Origin: Streptomyces sp. AJS327 | GTDB taxonomy: Bacteria; Actinomycetota; Actinomycetes; Streptomycetales; Streptomycetaceae | Length of the DNA: 64,000 bases | Assembly (NCBI RefSeq): GCF_013450295.1 | Contig: NZ_SKBR01000004.1 | Coordinates: forward strand, 186,001-250,000 | Direction of reading: 5' to 3' | Shown: piece after piece, positions 44,485-53,464 of the stretch | Layout of the letters: each line of letters opens with the position of its first letter | Position numbering within the stretch: position 1 is the stretch's first letter | Notes under the pieces: model-generated | The model's database searches: none | What the model was told of the DNA's origin: nothing | What the model saw: the letters and a program-made list of their open reading frames with translations, nothing else | Translations under genes and position numbers: made by a program

Positions 44485-44532
44485 ATGATCTTGAATTAAG
44501 AGGACCAAGGTATCGTCACTTCGTGGCGATAC
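44485..44532. other. Candidate oriT/operator upstream of the relaxase
   Basis: The box TGATCTTGAATTAAGAGGAC is followed by the inverted repeat ATCGTCAC (44512-44519), TTC, GTGGCGAT (44523-44530), one mismatch in eight. It lies about 70 bp before the relaxase start. The same arrangement lies before the dead relaxase (21434-21482). A MobF relaxase usually nicks beside such a repeat, often next to its own gene. Confidence 0.55.
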
Positions 44533-44600
44533 AATTGGCCAACTTGGCTGAATTTGACTGAGAGGGGCGGGAGGTGACGGGCCCACTGGGATGGGTGACC

Positions 44601-47600
44601 ATGATCGGCCCGTCCGATGGACAGGTTGAGTATCGCCTTACCGGCGGGCACGGCTGCGGGAAAACCGCCTCGGTGGACGCGTCCCCTCTCGTCGCCGCCG
44701 TCGAAACCCAGGCCGTAGCCGCGGGTGTTCCCGTCTCCAGCCTGCTCGGTTCCCGCGAGGCCAAGCGCGCCTTCTTCCGTACCCGCGGACTCCTTCGCAG
44801 CAAGGGGGCCGCGCGGTTCACCGGGACCGACGCCTGTGAAGTCGCCGCCGCAGCCGGGCTCGACGCCCGCGTCCTCTACGGCGAACAGGCCCTCTCCTCA
44901 CCCGACGCCAACGGGCAGGTGGACTACCACCTGGACGCCGGCGAACGCCCCCTCGTGTGGATCGGCAACGGCCTCACGGAGTTCGACATCACACCTGGCA
45001 GCGTCCTCGTGCCCGCCCGATTCCAGGCCGCCCGGCGTCTCATGTACGGGGAAGATCCCCGAACCGGTCAGACACTCGTGGAACCCAAGCTGGCCATCGC
45101 GCCGGGCGCCAGGCTCCCGGCCGCTTCGCTGGCCCGCGCGGTTCGTCGTGCCGCTGCCGAGCGCGGCGTGAGCCCGCCCTCGCTGCTGGACTCCCAGCGC
45201 AAGCGGGACGCTTTCCGCCGGATGGAGAGCCAGCTCAAGCGGTTCGGGGAGTCGCACCGGGTTCCCGTCTCGACGGTCTTGAAGCTCGCCGACGCCGTCG
45301 GTATCAACGCGGCTGACCTGTACGGCGAAGAGGTGTTGGAGAAGGCGGTGGTGGCCGAGGCGGGTGGCCATCTGGACGCCCGCGCACTCCTGCGCGCGAT
45401 CGAGGCCCGCGCCACCGAGACCGGACAGCGGCCCACCGACCTGTTCGACGCCGCGTCGATGAAGCGCCGGTACGCGCAGACCGTGGGCGAAGGCGCACGC
45501 CGTCTGCGCGACCTGCCGATGGATGTCCGCGAAGCGGTGACCATGGCCAAGGCGGCTGGGCTCGCGCCCGAAGACGTTTGGGACGCCGAGGAGATCAAAG
45601 CCGCTCTCCTCGAAGGCCGTGTGCAGGTCGGCAACTTCGGCGCCGACGTCACCTTGGACCTGGCGAAGTCGAAGTCCGCGTTCCTCGCCTACGCGCCCGC
45701 GGAGATCGCCACCCAGGTCGAGAGCATCTACACGGACGCCGGCCGCGAGTCCATAGCGGCCCTGGAGCGGTGGACCGCGTACGCCATGCGCGGCCACCAC
45801 GGCGACGGTGACGAAGCCAGGACCATGGAGACGAGCGGGTTCTGCGGCTGGATGATGGTCCACCGTGCGGCCCGCCCGGTCGACGGTGCCCCGTACGGCG
45901 ATCCCCACTTCCACCTGCACTTCACTCTGGCCAACATGGTGCGAGGGAAGGACGGCAAGTGGTCCACCATGGCCAGCGGGGGCCGCGACCTTCACCGGCA
46001 CGCTCGTGCGACCCAGTCCCTCATGAACGCCCGTATCCGCAGAGAGCTGACCGACAGGTTCGGCATCAGCTTCCGCCGCGACGAGCGCACCGGCGCGTGG
46101 GAGATCGCGGCCATCCCCGAGGCCACGATCCGACTGTTCAGCAAGCGAGACAGCCAGGTCCGCGACCTGCTGACCAAGCTGGGCATCGCCTACGACAGCG
46201 CCACCACGCGCGAGCGCACGGTCGCCTCGACCGCCTCCAAAGCCGCGAAGAACGGCGAGGCCGCCGGGGCCTCGGATGACGCGCTGCGCGCGTACTGGCA
46301 GGCCGAAGGCCGCGCCGCCGGTGACGACCCCGACGCCATCGCCGCTGGTGCGATGGAACAGGAACGACCCCACCACAACCCGGGGTTGGACGAGCTGTGT
46401 GCCCAGGTCTTCAACCCAGCGACGGGCTTGACCGCCACCACCAAGGAGTTCACCCACGCCGCCGCCATCGCCGCTGTGCTGGACGCCCTCCCGTACGGCG
46501 TCACGGACCTTGCCGAGGCCGAACAGCTCACCAACTCCGTCCTCCAGCACGCCGGGTACGCGATCCAGCTCACCCCCAAGGGTGCCCAGCACTTCACCCA
46601 CGCCGACCGGTACACCACCGCGGATGTGGTGGACGCTGAAGCACTGATCGTCTCCGAGACCACGAGTCGCCTCAACGAGCAGGCCGCCGTCGTCAGTCCC
46701 AACACGGTGGACATGACGCTGTCCGCCGTCGAGGCCCAGCACGGAGGTAGCTTCGCCTTCTCCGACGAGCAACGCGCCGTCCTCCAACGGCTACTCGCGG
46801 CCGGGCACGGAATCGATGCGGTGGTGGGCATCGCCGGAGCGGGCAAAACCACGATCATGGACACCGCCCGGCAGGCGTGGGAAGCGAGCGGTCTCGTCGT
46901 GGCTGGGGCGAGTACGGCCGCCGTCGCCGCCGCGAACCTCAAGGCCGAGGCGGGCATCGAGTCCCGCACCCTCGCGTCCTGGCTCACCGGTATCCGCAAC
47001 GCTGGCCCCGGCCTCACCGGAGTGGACGTCCTGGTCATGGACGAGGCCGCGATGTGCGACGACCGCGACATCGCCGAACTCCTCACCCACGCCGCGACGA
47101 CCCGCACGAAGATCGTCGGAATCGGTGACCCCAAGCAGCTGCGCTCACCCGGTATCGGTGGGTCCTTCGCCGCCGTACACCAGCTCGTCGGCGGCCTCCA
47201 ACTCACCGAGAACTTCCGGCAGAAGGACATGGCCGAACGCCGGGCACTGGAGCTGTGGCGCGACGACAAACGCGTCGAAGCACTCCGTACCTTCGCGGGT
47301 ACCGGTCGCGTCCACGCGCTGGAGGACAAGGACGCCACCGTCGCCGCGATGCTCACTGTCTGGGCCGACAAGCGAGCCGCGTACGCCGACGACCACACCG
47401 CCGTGCGGCACCTGCTCATGCTCGCCGCCACCAACGACATCGTGGACGACCTGAACCTCGGCGCGCGCGCCCTCCGAAAAGCCCGGGGAGACCTCTCGGG
47501 GCCCGAACACACCTACGCGCTCGCCGGCGGACGCGAACTCACCGTCTCTGTGGGGGACCAGGTGCTGTTGCGCGCGAACGACTACCGCTCCCGTATCAGC

Positions 47601-48566
47601 CACGGCGAGAACCACGACGTCCTCAACGGCTACCGCGGTCTGGTCCGGGCGATCGACGGCGACAGCCGCGTTCTTGTCGAATGGCGGGAGAAAAGCCCGG
47701 ACGGGCAGCGGGATCAGGCCGAGTGGATCGATGCCGACTACATCGCACTGGGCGGGCTGAGCCTCGGGTACGCGATCACCGGTCACAAGTCACAGGGACT
47801 GACCGTCCAGGACGCACTGGTGTACGCACCCGGCGTTCAGGCCAACGCGCTCTACACGATGATGAGCCGTGACACGCACCAATCCCACCTCTTCCTTCCC
47901 CTGACCGCCTATGAGACCGACGCCGACCGGGCCCAGGCGGGTCCGGCCCGCACCCGGAAAGAGCGTGTCGATCGCGCTGTCGCAGGTCTCATCCGGGAGG
48001 TCGAGTTCGGCGACGAGGAACACCTGATCCTGGCCGAACTACCCCACAACGTCATCCCCCACCACGTTCGTCAGCACGTTCAGCGAGCTGCTGGCACCGA
48101 GCCCAAAGACACCCCACGAACCTCGGCTCAGACCATGGCCCATACCGCGTCACACCGAGCCGTTGGGCATCTCCCGCCCATGACCAGCTCACCCGTAGGG
48201 TCCTATGCCCACCTCAGTGATGCCGCAGTCCGGGAACGTAACCGCCGCGCTCACGCGGCCGTTCGCGCCGCCCAGCGCGTAGCGACCTCCGGCACCACCC
48301 CGGAACAAGGAATCTCGCCACGCGCCGAGTCGAATGAGCGGGAGACCCCGGCGGTTCGTGCCGCGAAAAAGCGAGTCCACTCCCTCGAAGCTGAACTCGC
48401 ACGACGTTTGGCTCTATCGCCGGAACAGCGCGTCGCGGAAGAAGCGGCACGACGGCACGACCGCTCGTCGCGCCCACCAGCGCGGCCTGCTGCCCGGAGC
48501 ACCACTGGGTACGAGATCGGGACTCATCCACAGAATCCCGGAAGGGCTTCTTCGCCCACGATCTGA
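44601..48566 (+). CDS. MobF (TrwC/TraA-type) conjugative relaxase-helicase
   Basis: About 1320 aa. It should nick the element's oriT, attach covalently to DNA and unwind it for transfer. The relaxase domain carries the three-His metal site DPHFHLHFTLANM (about residue 440) and VDYHLDAGERPLVWIGNGLT upstream. The helicase half has Walker A GIAGAGKTT (about residue 745), LVMDEAAMCD (Walker B), IVGIGDPKQLRSPG (motif III) and a C-terminal UvrD/RecD-like motif SLGYAITGHKSQGLTVQDAL. A ~190-residue N-terminal extension repeats a VEYRLTGG...-type unit. Starts possible at GTG 44574, GTG 44595 and ATG 44601. The conjugative coupling protein and pore genes are not in the window. Confidence 0.92.
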   Translation: MIGPSDGQVEYRLTGGHGCGKTASVDASPLVAAVETQAVAAGVPVSSLLGSREAKRAFFRTRGLLRSKGAARFTGTDACEVAAAAGLDARVLYGEQALSSPDANGQVDYHLDAGERPLVWIGNGLTEFDITPGSVLVPARFQAARRLMYGEDPRTGQTLVEPKLAIAPGARLPAASLARAVRRAAAERGVSPPSLLDSQRKRDAFRRMESQLKRFGESHRVPVSTVLKLADAVGINAADLYGEEVLEKAVVAEAGGHLDARALLRAIEARATETGQRPTDLFDAASMKRRYAQTVGEGARRLRDLPMDVREAVTMAKAAGLAPEDVWDAEEIKAALLEGRVQVGNFGADVTLDLAKSKSAFLAYAPAEIATQVESIYTDAGRESIAALERWTAYAMRGHHGDGDEARTMETSGFCGWMMVHRAARPVDGAPYGDPHFHLHFTLANMVRGKDGKWSTMASGGRDLHRHARATQSLMNARIRRELTDRFGISFRRDERTGAWEIAAIPEATIRLFSKRDSQVRDLLTKLGIAYDSATTRERTVASTASKAAKNGEAAGASDDALRAYWQAEGRAAGDDPDAIAAGAMEQERPHHNPGLDELCAQVFNPATGLTATTKEFTHAAAIAAVLDALPYGVTDLAEAEQLTNSVLQHAGYAIQLTPKGAQHFTHADRYTTADVVDAEALIVSETTSRLNEQAAVVSPNTVDMTLSAVEAQHGGSFAFSDEQRAVLQRLLAAGHGIDAVVGIAGAGKTTIMDTARQAWEASGLVVAGASTAAVAAANLKAEAGIESRTLASWLTGIRNAGPGLTGVDVLVMDEAAMCDDRDIAELLTHAATTRTKIVGIGDPKQLRSPGIGGSFAAVHQLVGGLQLTENFRQKDMAERRALELWRDDKRVEALRTFAGTGRVHALEDKDATVAAMLTVWADKRAAYADDHTAVRHLLMLAATNDIVDDLNLGARALRKARGDLSGPEHTYALAGGRELTVSVGDQVLLRANDYRSRISHGENHDVLNGYRGLVRAIDGDSRVLVEWREKSPDGQRDQAEWIDADYIALGGLSLGYAITGHKSQGLTVQDALVYAPGVQANALYTMMSRDTHQSHLFLPLTAYETDADRAQAGPARTRKERVDRAVAGLIREVEFGDEEHLILAELPHNVIPHHVRQHVQRAAGTEPKDTPRTSAQTMAHTASHRAVGHLPPMTSSPVGSYAHLSDAAVRERNRRAHAAVRAAQRVATSGTTPEQGISPRAESNERETPAVRAAKKRVHSLEAELARRLALSPEQRVAEEAARRHDRSSRPPARPAARSTTGYEIGTHPQNPGRASSPTI

Positions 48567-48723
48567 TGAGAGACTGCACGCTGGCGCCGTCGTCAGCGTC
48601 CGGTGACTGCTCGGTCGTGGAGCCTCGTCCCAGACGGTGATGGGTTGAATGTGCGGGATGTCCGACTCCGGGAAAGTGGGTGAATCGCTGCCCATTCGCC
48701 GACGAACACCCAGGTCAAATACC

Positions 48724-48990
48724 GTATTCCCCGCGCACGCGGGGGTGGCCCCGCGGCGCGTCCGGGGACCGCCCGCCACACCCCGTATTCCCCGCGCACG
48801 CGGGGGTGGCCCCAGGTGCGTGCGGTGGGTGGAGACGGTGGCGGCGGTATTCCCCGCGCGCGGGGGTGGCCCCAGAACTGCTCCCCGCGCACACGCGGGG
48901 CTCCCGTATTCCCCGCGCATGCGGGGGTGGCTCAGCGTCGATGACTCGGAAGCGAGCGGCATCGAACTCCCCGCGTATGCGGGGGTCGAG
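48724..48990 (+). CRISPR. Orphan degenerate CRISPR array (type I-E-like repeats)
   Basis: Two perfect 29-nt repeats (GTATTCCCCGCGCACGCGGG then GGTGGCCCC) at 48724-48752 and 48785-48813 with a 32-nt spacer, then a 33-nt spacer. Next come a 27-nt repeat with a 2-base deletion (48847-48873), a divergent repeat (CTGCTCCCCGCGCACACGCG-like) at about 48878-48905 with almost no spacer, a repeat at 48906-48934, and a degenerate terminal repeat at about 48964-48990. Repeat type and the 61-nt period fit type I-E of Streptomyces. Degeneration increases to the right, the usual leader-distal end. No cas gene lies in the window. Confidence 0.85.
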
Positions 48991-49354
48991 GGAGGGCTAG
49001 CTGGTTGTCGGCCGCGTCGCGCCGCTGTCCCGTGAGCAGTTCGTCTGTGAACGTGCTCTGGTGCGTGGTGGGGTCGCTGCCTCGTCCTGTCTCGCTCGGC
49101 GCGGTCGGCTCGATGGCGGTGTTGGGGCCGCGCGGGGCGGGATGGGGTGGGGGTGTCGCTGCCGGGGCCGTGTCCGATGACGCCGAACTCCGGGAGTGGA
49201 GGGCGCTGGATCGCGGTTCTCAGTGTGGGCCTGGCCGACCGGGGAGGTGCGGGGGCGCTCGCGTTGGGTGGGGTGAGGTTTGTGCTTGTCGCGATGGCGG
49301 GGTCGGTGTTGGGCGCGGTGAACGGGGTGCTCGTCGTTCGTGTCGGCTGTGTGG
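48991..49354. other. Intergenic after the CRISPR array
   Basis: 364 bp, no recognisable gene. G/T-rich on the + strand. It probably contains another rearrangement junction between the mobile region and the lasso cluster. Confidence 0.35.
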
Positions 49355-49742
49355 TCAGGTGCTGAGGGCTTCGGTGAGCTGGTCACGGGGACGACCGGTG
49401 AGGGCGTCGCGGAGTGTTTCGGCTCGGGTTCGTACCAGTCCGTTCTGGTAGCCCTTGGGGAGTTGGTGCCAGGTGGTGGTGGCCGTGTCGGCGGCGGTTT
49501 GGGGATCCTTGTCGATGTGCTGGCACTGCGCGTGGTCGAGGGCCAGGAGGGCCCGGGACATGACGGAGGGCGCGTCGGTGAGGGCGAGGGCGGCTTCTTG
49601 CTCGGCGCGGGCCGAAGTGGTGTCGCCGAGCAGCGTGTACGCCTGCGAGAGGTGGATTCTGTGCTTCTGAGCCGGGTATCCGAACCAGTTGTCCGCCAAG
49701 GCGGCGTTGTCCAGCTGGTCGATCAGGCTCTGGGGCTGCTCG
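49355..49742 (-). pseudogene. TPR-type regulator C-terminal remnant
   Basis: The frame starts after a TGA near 49745 and reads AVEQPQSLIDQLDNAALADN, AQKHRIHLSQAYTLLGDTTS, ARAEQEAALALTDAPSVMSR. This is the last tetratricopeptide part of an XRE/TPR regulator like the intact one at 49918-51198. The N-terminal DNA-binding half is absent. Confidence 0.65.
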
Positions 49743-49917
49743 ACCGCTGTGCGTCAAACCCTGTCATCAATCACCATCGGATCCGATTGGATTCGAGCCG
49801 CCGCGAGCCCCCCGGATTTCCCGGGGTCATTGGACGGCCGTCGCGCCTGTCGTCATTCGTTCGTATGACGACAGGCGGGGCGGGCGGGCTCGTGGCGCGG
49901 CGAGACCCGGTATGGGG

Positions 49918-51198
49918 TCAAGCCGTACGGGCGGCGAGCTGTTCGGCGAGTTGCTGGGCTGCGGCGGTGTCGGGGATCGCGGGGAGCCGGGCGGTGATGT
50001 TGCCGTAGGCGTCCTCGATCCGTACGGACCGCACGCCGTCCGCGCAGTCGAGGAAGTCACCCCAGGTGGCCAGGGCCTGGGTGGTATTGCCGCGTTTGAG
50101 CTGGACGTGGCCGAGGTCGGCGAGGACGATCGCGCGGGTGCGTTTGCGGTCGAGGCCGTGGATGTCGAGGGCGAGGTGGAGGTGTTCTTCGGCGGCGGCG
50201 AGGTCGCCGAGCGTGGCGTGGATCATGCCGGATTCGTGGGCCCACCGGCCGTGGCTGTAGTGGCTCGCCCATGACTGGCCGGGCGGCGCCGGGGCGTTCT
50301 CGATCGCGGCCTGGGCGAAGGTCAGCATCCTCGCGGCGGTGGCCCGGTCGCCGTCAGCAGCGGCTGCGCGGGCGAAGGTGTTGCGGTAGTAGGCGAGGGC
50401 CTTGGCGTTGTCGAGCTTCCGGCCACGCTGCTCGCACGCCTCGGCGAGGCGTACGGCCGCGGGGAGGTGGCCGAGGTCAACGGCCTGGTCCGCGAGGCCG
50501 CGCAGAGCGGTCGCGGCGAGTTCGTTCTCGCCGGCCTCGGCGGCGAGTCGGAAGCTGTGGACGTTGTACTTCTGGCTCAGGCCCTGGTTGCCCTCGTCGC
50601 GGGCCATCCAGCCGATGAGGTGGACCAGCTCGCTGGTGGCGGCGAACAGTTCCCCGCCGGTCTTCTCGGTGTAGCGGCCGTTCAGCCACCGTTGGACGTC
50701 CTGGGTCAGGTAGCGCACAGCGAGGTGCCGGGCGTGGCCGCCGCCGAGTTCGGCGGCGGCGTCGCCGAGCGTGGTGGTCATCGTGCGGACGGCGGTCACT
50801 TCGCCCATGCCGACGGCGACGGGGCCGGAGCGGTTGGCGCGGCGGGTGACGGCTTCGGCGTCGGGCAGGTGGAGGGCGGCCAGGCCCACGGCGCCGGACG
50901 CGGTGAAGAACTGCCGTCGGTCCACGTCGCTGCCTCCCAGAAGCATCACGTCGGTCACGGTGTCGGCGGTCACCTGGGCGTCATTCTTCCCGACCGGGTC
51001 AAGGTGAAGGATCTGTTCGAGGAAGGGGAGCCACTCGACGGGCACGCGCCGTCCGGTCTCCCACCGGTAGACCTGCTGGCGGTCCACCAGTCCTGGCCGG
51101 CCCCAGCGGGCGACCGACAGCTCATCAGCGAGTCGCTGCTGGCTGCACCTGGGGCGCCGGGCTGTGCGTGCAGTACGGATGCGCTCCGCAAGAGTCAT
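49918..51198 (-). CDS. XRE-family regulator with TPR domain
   Basis: 426 aa from ATG 51198 (GTG 51213 possible). Helix-turn-helix at residues about 1-70 (RCSQQRLADELSVARWGRPG, LVDRQQVYRWETGRRVPVEW). A DRRQFFTASGAVGLAALHLP segment around residue 90, typical of the Streptomyces XRE/TPR group, precedes about six tetratricopeptide repeats (AAVRLAEACEQRGRKLDNAK; WAHESGMIHATLGDLAAAEE). It is divergent from the lasso precursor gene 143 bp away and is the likely cluster regulator, perhaps sensing a peptide; the ligand is unknown. Confidence 0.9.
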   Translation of the reverse strand: MTLAERIRTARTARRPRCSQQRLADELSVARWGRPGLVDRQQVYRWETGRRVPVEWLPFLEQILHLDPVGKNDAQVTADTVTDVMLLGGSDVDRRQFFTASGAVGLAALHLPDAEAVTRRANRSGPVAVGMGEVTAVRTMTTTLGDAAAELGGGHARHLAVRYLTQDVQRWLNGRYTEKTGGELFAATSELVHLIGWMARDEGNQGLSQKYNVHSFRLAAEAGENELAATALRGLADQAVDLGHLPAAVRLAEACEQRGRKLDNAKALAYYRNTFARAAAADGDRATAARMLTFAQAAIENAPAPPGQSWASHYSHGRWAHESGMIHATLGDLAAAEEHLHLALDIHGLDRKRTRAIVLADLGHVQLKRGNTTQALATWGDFLDCADGVRSVRIEDAYGNITARLPAIPDTAAAQQLAEQLAARTA

Positions 51199-51340
51199 GT
51201 CCGGCCGATCCACGGTCCTGGTTCACAACTGGCCTACCGCTGGCCCACATTGTGGCAGCTCCCCACCGCCCGTGTCCGGGCGTTGACTGCGAGATACAGC
51301 CCGGCGGATGAGAAGCCGGGCACGGTGAAGGGAGTTCGTC

Positions 51341-51460
51341 ATGGAACACACCCCCGTCTACGAGGCGCCCGTCGTGCTGGAGGCTGGTGAGGTCGGCGAG
51401 GTGACGCTGGGCACCCAGAACTTCGACAGCGCGGACGACACCCAGTACAAGAACGCCTGA
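51341..51460 (+). CDS. Lasso peptide precursor
   Basis: 39 aa. The leader has the recognition motif YEAP (residues 7-10) with the following VVLEAG and a Thr at 22 as expected at position -2. The predicted cleavage after Leu-23 gives core GTQNFDSADDTQYKNA. Gly-1 and Asp-9 suit a nine-residue macrolactam ring with a seven-residue tail. Asp6-Ser7 and Asp10-Thr11 are the candidate sites for the cluster's PIMT-type methyltransferase. AAGGGAG lies 7 nt before ATG 51341. It is followed at 51626-54257 by cyclase, RRE, peptidase and methyltransferase genes. The cleavage site is inferred. Confidence 0.8.
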   Translation: MEHTPVYEAPVVLEAGEVGEVTLGTQNFDSADDTQYKNA

Positions 51461-51625
51461 GCCTCCTCTCATGGCGGCCGGGGCCGGTCGGACGGTGAGC
51501 GCCACGGTCGGCCCCGGCATCAGGAGGCGCCGGGCCACCGCGTTCTCGTGCTGGGGCACGGGGGCGGGGCGGGCCCGGCGCCTTCGTCTTGCCGTACATC
51601 ACCGAGACGACGGAGGGGTGAACCG

Positions 51626-53464
51626 ATGATGAGGTGGGGCGCGGGTTGGTATGGGGATGTCGGGCTGCCGCGGCGGCCCGCAGGGGGCCGGGCGGTACCG
51701 GGCCTGGAGAACGTGTGGACATGCGGGTGGCCGGCCGAGCGGGTTCGCGCGGTGAGCCAGGGTCTGGTGGCGCTGGCGGTGGTGGGCGAATGCGGCGCCG
51801 ATGAGCGGCAGATCTGGGAGGCGCTGCCGGTGGTGCGGGCGTGCGGGTGGCGGGTGTTGACCCGGTGGCCGGGCTCGTACTTGGTGATCGCCCGCAGCGG
51901 TGGGCAGGTGGCGGTGATCGGGGACCTGGCCGGCCAGTTCCCGGTCTACTACCGCACGGACGGCGGCGGAACGTGGTGGTCGTCGGCGGCGTCGGCCCTG
52001 GCGGAGCTGGACGGGGCGCCGGTCGACACGGCCGCGCTCGCCGCGCATCTGGCCTTCGGCCAGCCCGACGTCCTCGCCGGCCGGAGCCTTTTCCGCGGTA
52101 TCCGGCGCGTCCCGGGCGGGCACCTCCTGCTGTTGGGCTCCCACGGTGCCCGTGTGGAGCGGTACGAGCCTGTCGCGTATCCGCCCGTCGGGCTGCGGCA
52201 GGCCGCGCCGACCGTGCGTGCCGCGCTGAGTGAAGCGGTCGCCGCCCGGCTCGACGGGCGGCCCGTCAGCGCGGATCTGGCAGGGCTGGACTCGACCACG
52301 CTGGCCTGCGTGGCCGCCCAACGGGCCCCGGTGTGTGCGGTGACGTTCGCCGATGAGCGGCTGCGCGACGACGACCTGGACTACGCCCGTCGTACCGCCG
52401 CCGCCGTGCCGGGCCTCGACCACCATCCGGTGCCCGGTGCATCCGAGGCCGTGTACTACGCCGGGCTCGACGAGCCCGGCCGTCTGCCGCTGACCGACGC
52501 GCCCCACGCCTACACCGTCACCGCTCGCATCAAGCAGGCCGTGCTGGAGACCGTCGCCGCCTGTACCGCCGGGCCCGGGGTGCACTTGACCGGGGCGGCT
52601 GGGGACGGGGTGCTCTCGGCCTCTTCCTCGTATCTCGCGGATCTGCTGCGTGAGCGGCAGCACCGCCGGGCCTGGCGGCACGCGACGGCCCACGCCCGGC
52701 TGCGGAACACCTCCCTGTTCACTCTGCTCGCCCGGACGCGGCCGGCCGCGTGCCGGGACCTGGCCGGGGACTGGCAGGCGGTAGCCGCCGGGTTGCGTGG
52801 GCCCGTGCGGGAGTGGGTACCGCAGGCACAGCGGCCCCTGGCCTGGAGTCCGCTGCTGGCCACGGCGGACTGGATGGCCCCGGACGCCCGCAGCCTGCTC
52901 GCCGACGCCGCCGAACGGGCCGCCGCTGCGCTGGACCAGGCGCCCGCGCGGCTGGCGGACTGGGCCGGGCGCCAGGATCTGGCCCGGCTCGGCGCCGACG
53001 TCGCCGGCTGGCGCGAGATGGCACTGGACGGCTACGGCATCGAACTGGCCGCCCCCTACCTGGACAACGAAGTCATCCGCGCCTGCCTGGCCGTGCCTGC
53101 CGACCAGCGCGGGGCACCGGGCGGCTACAAGCCCCTGCTCACCGAGGCATTCACCGCCTCCGACGTGCTGCCCGGCTTCGTGCTGGAGCGCGTAACGAAG
53201 GGCGGGTTCAACGCCCTCTCCTACGAAGGACTGCGCACCCACGCCCGGGTGCTGCGGGAGCTGCTCGGGACGTCCTCGCGGCTGGCCGCCCTTGGCCTGA
53301 TCACCCCCCAGCCGGTCGCCGCCCAGCTCGCGCGGGCAGCAGCCGGACAGCCCGTGGCGGCCGGCGCCCTGCACCAGGCGGTGGCCGCCGAGATGTGGAT
53401 GCGCCAACGGGAGACCGGACCCGCCTGGTGGGAGGAGGTGAGCGGCGATGTGGCGGCTGCATGA
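51626..53464 (+). CDS. Lasso peptide macrolactam synthetase (asparagine synthase-like)
   Basis: 612 aa. It activates the ring Asp as an AMP ester and closes the ring with the core's N-terminus. An N-terminal glutamine-amidotransferase-like region without a catalytic Cys-1 (GQFPVYYRTDGGGTWWSSAA; FGQPDVLAGRSLFRGIRRVP) precedes the synthetase domain, with the PP-loop as DLAGLDSTT (residues 217-225), then VHLTGAAGDGVLSASSSYLA and APYLDNEVIRACLAVPADQR, ending ERVTKGGFNALSYEG. The PP-loop is one residue shorter than the usual SGGxDS. GGAGGGG lies 7 nt before ATG 51626. It overlaps the RRE gene by 17 bp. Confidence 0.93.
   Translation: MMRWGAGWYGDVGLPRRPAGGRAVPGLENVWTCGWPAERVRAVSQGLVALAVVGECGADERQIWEALPVVRACGWRVLTRWPGSYLVIARSGGQVAVIGDLAGQFPVYYRTDGGGTWWSSAASALAELDGAPVDTAALAAHLAFGQPDVLAGRSLFRGIRRVPGGHLLLLGSHGARVERYEPVAYPPVGLRQAAPTVRAALSEAVAARLDGRPVSADLAGLDSTTLACVAAQRAPVCAVTFADERLRDDDLDYARRTAAAVPGLDHHPVPGASEAVYYAGLDEPGRLPLTDAPHAYTVTARIKQAVLETVAACTAGPGVHLTGAAGDGVLSASSSYLADLLRERQHRRAWRHATAHARLRNTSLFTLLARTRPAACRDLAGDWQAVAAGLRGPVREWVPQAQRPLAWSPLLATADWMAPDARSLLADAAERAAAALDQAPARLADWAGRQDLARLGADVAGWREMALDGYGIELAAPYLDNEVIRACLAVPADQRGAPGGYKPLLTEAFTASDVLPGFVLERVTKGGFNALSYEGLRTHARVLRELLGTSSRLAALGLITPQPVAAQLARAAAGQPVAAGALHQAVAAEMWMRQRETGPAWWEEVSGDVAAA

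Noticed and set aside
44898..46787. A 629-codon frame on the minus strand
   Set aside because: Antisense to the relaxase, whose motifs are unmistakable on the + strand.
48649..49035. Short frames encoding repeated PRMRG/HAGVAP-type peptides
   Set aside because: They are translations of CRISPR repeats, a well-known false gene pattern.
48566..49900. cas genes for the CRISPR array
   Set aside because: No Cas protein motif in any frame in the flanking regions.
51626..53464. Primary asparagine synthetase
   Set aside because: No N-terminal catalytic Cys, and it sits with a lasso precursor, RRE and B2 peptidase.
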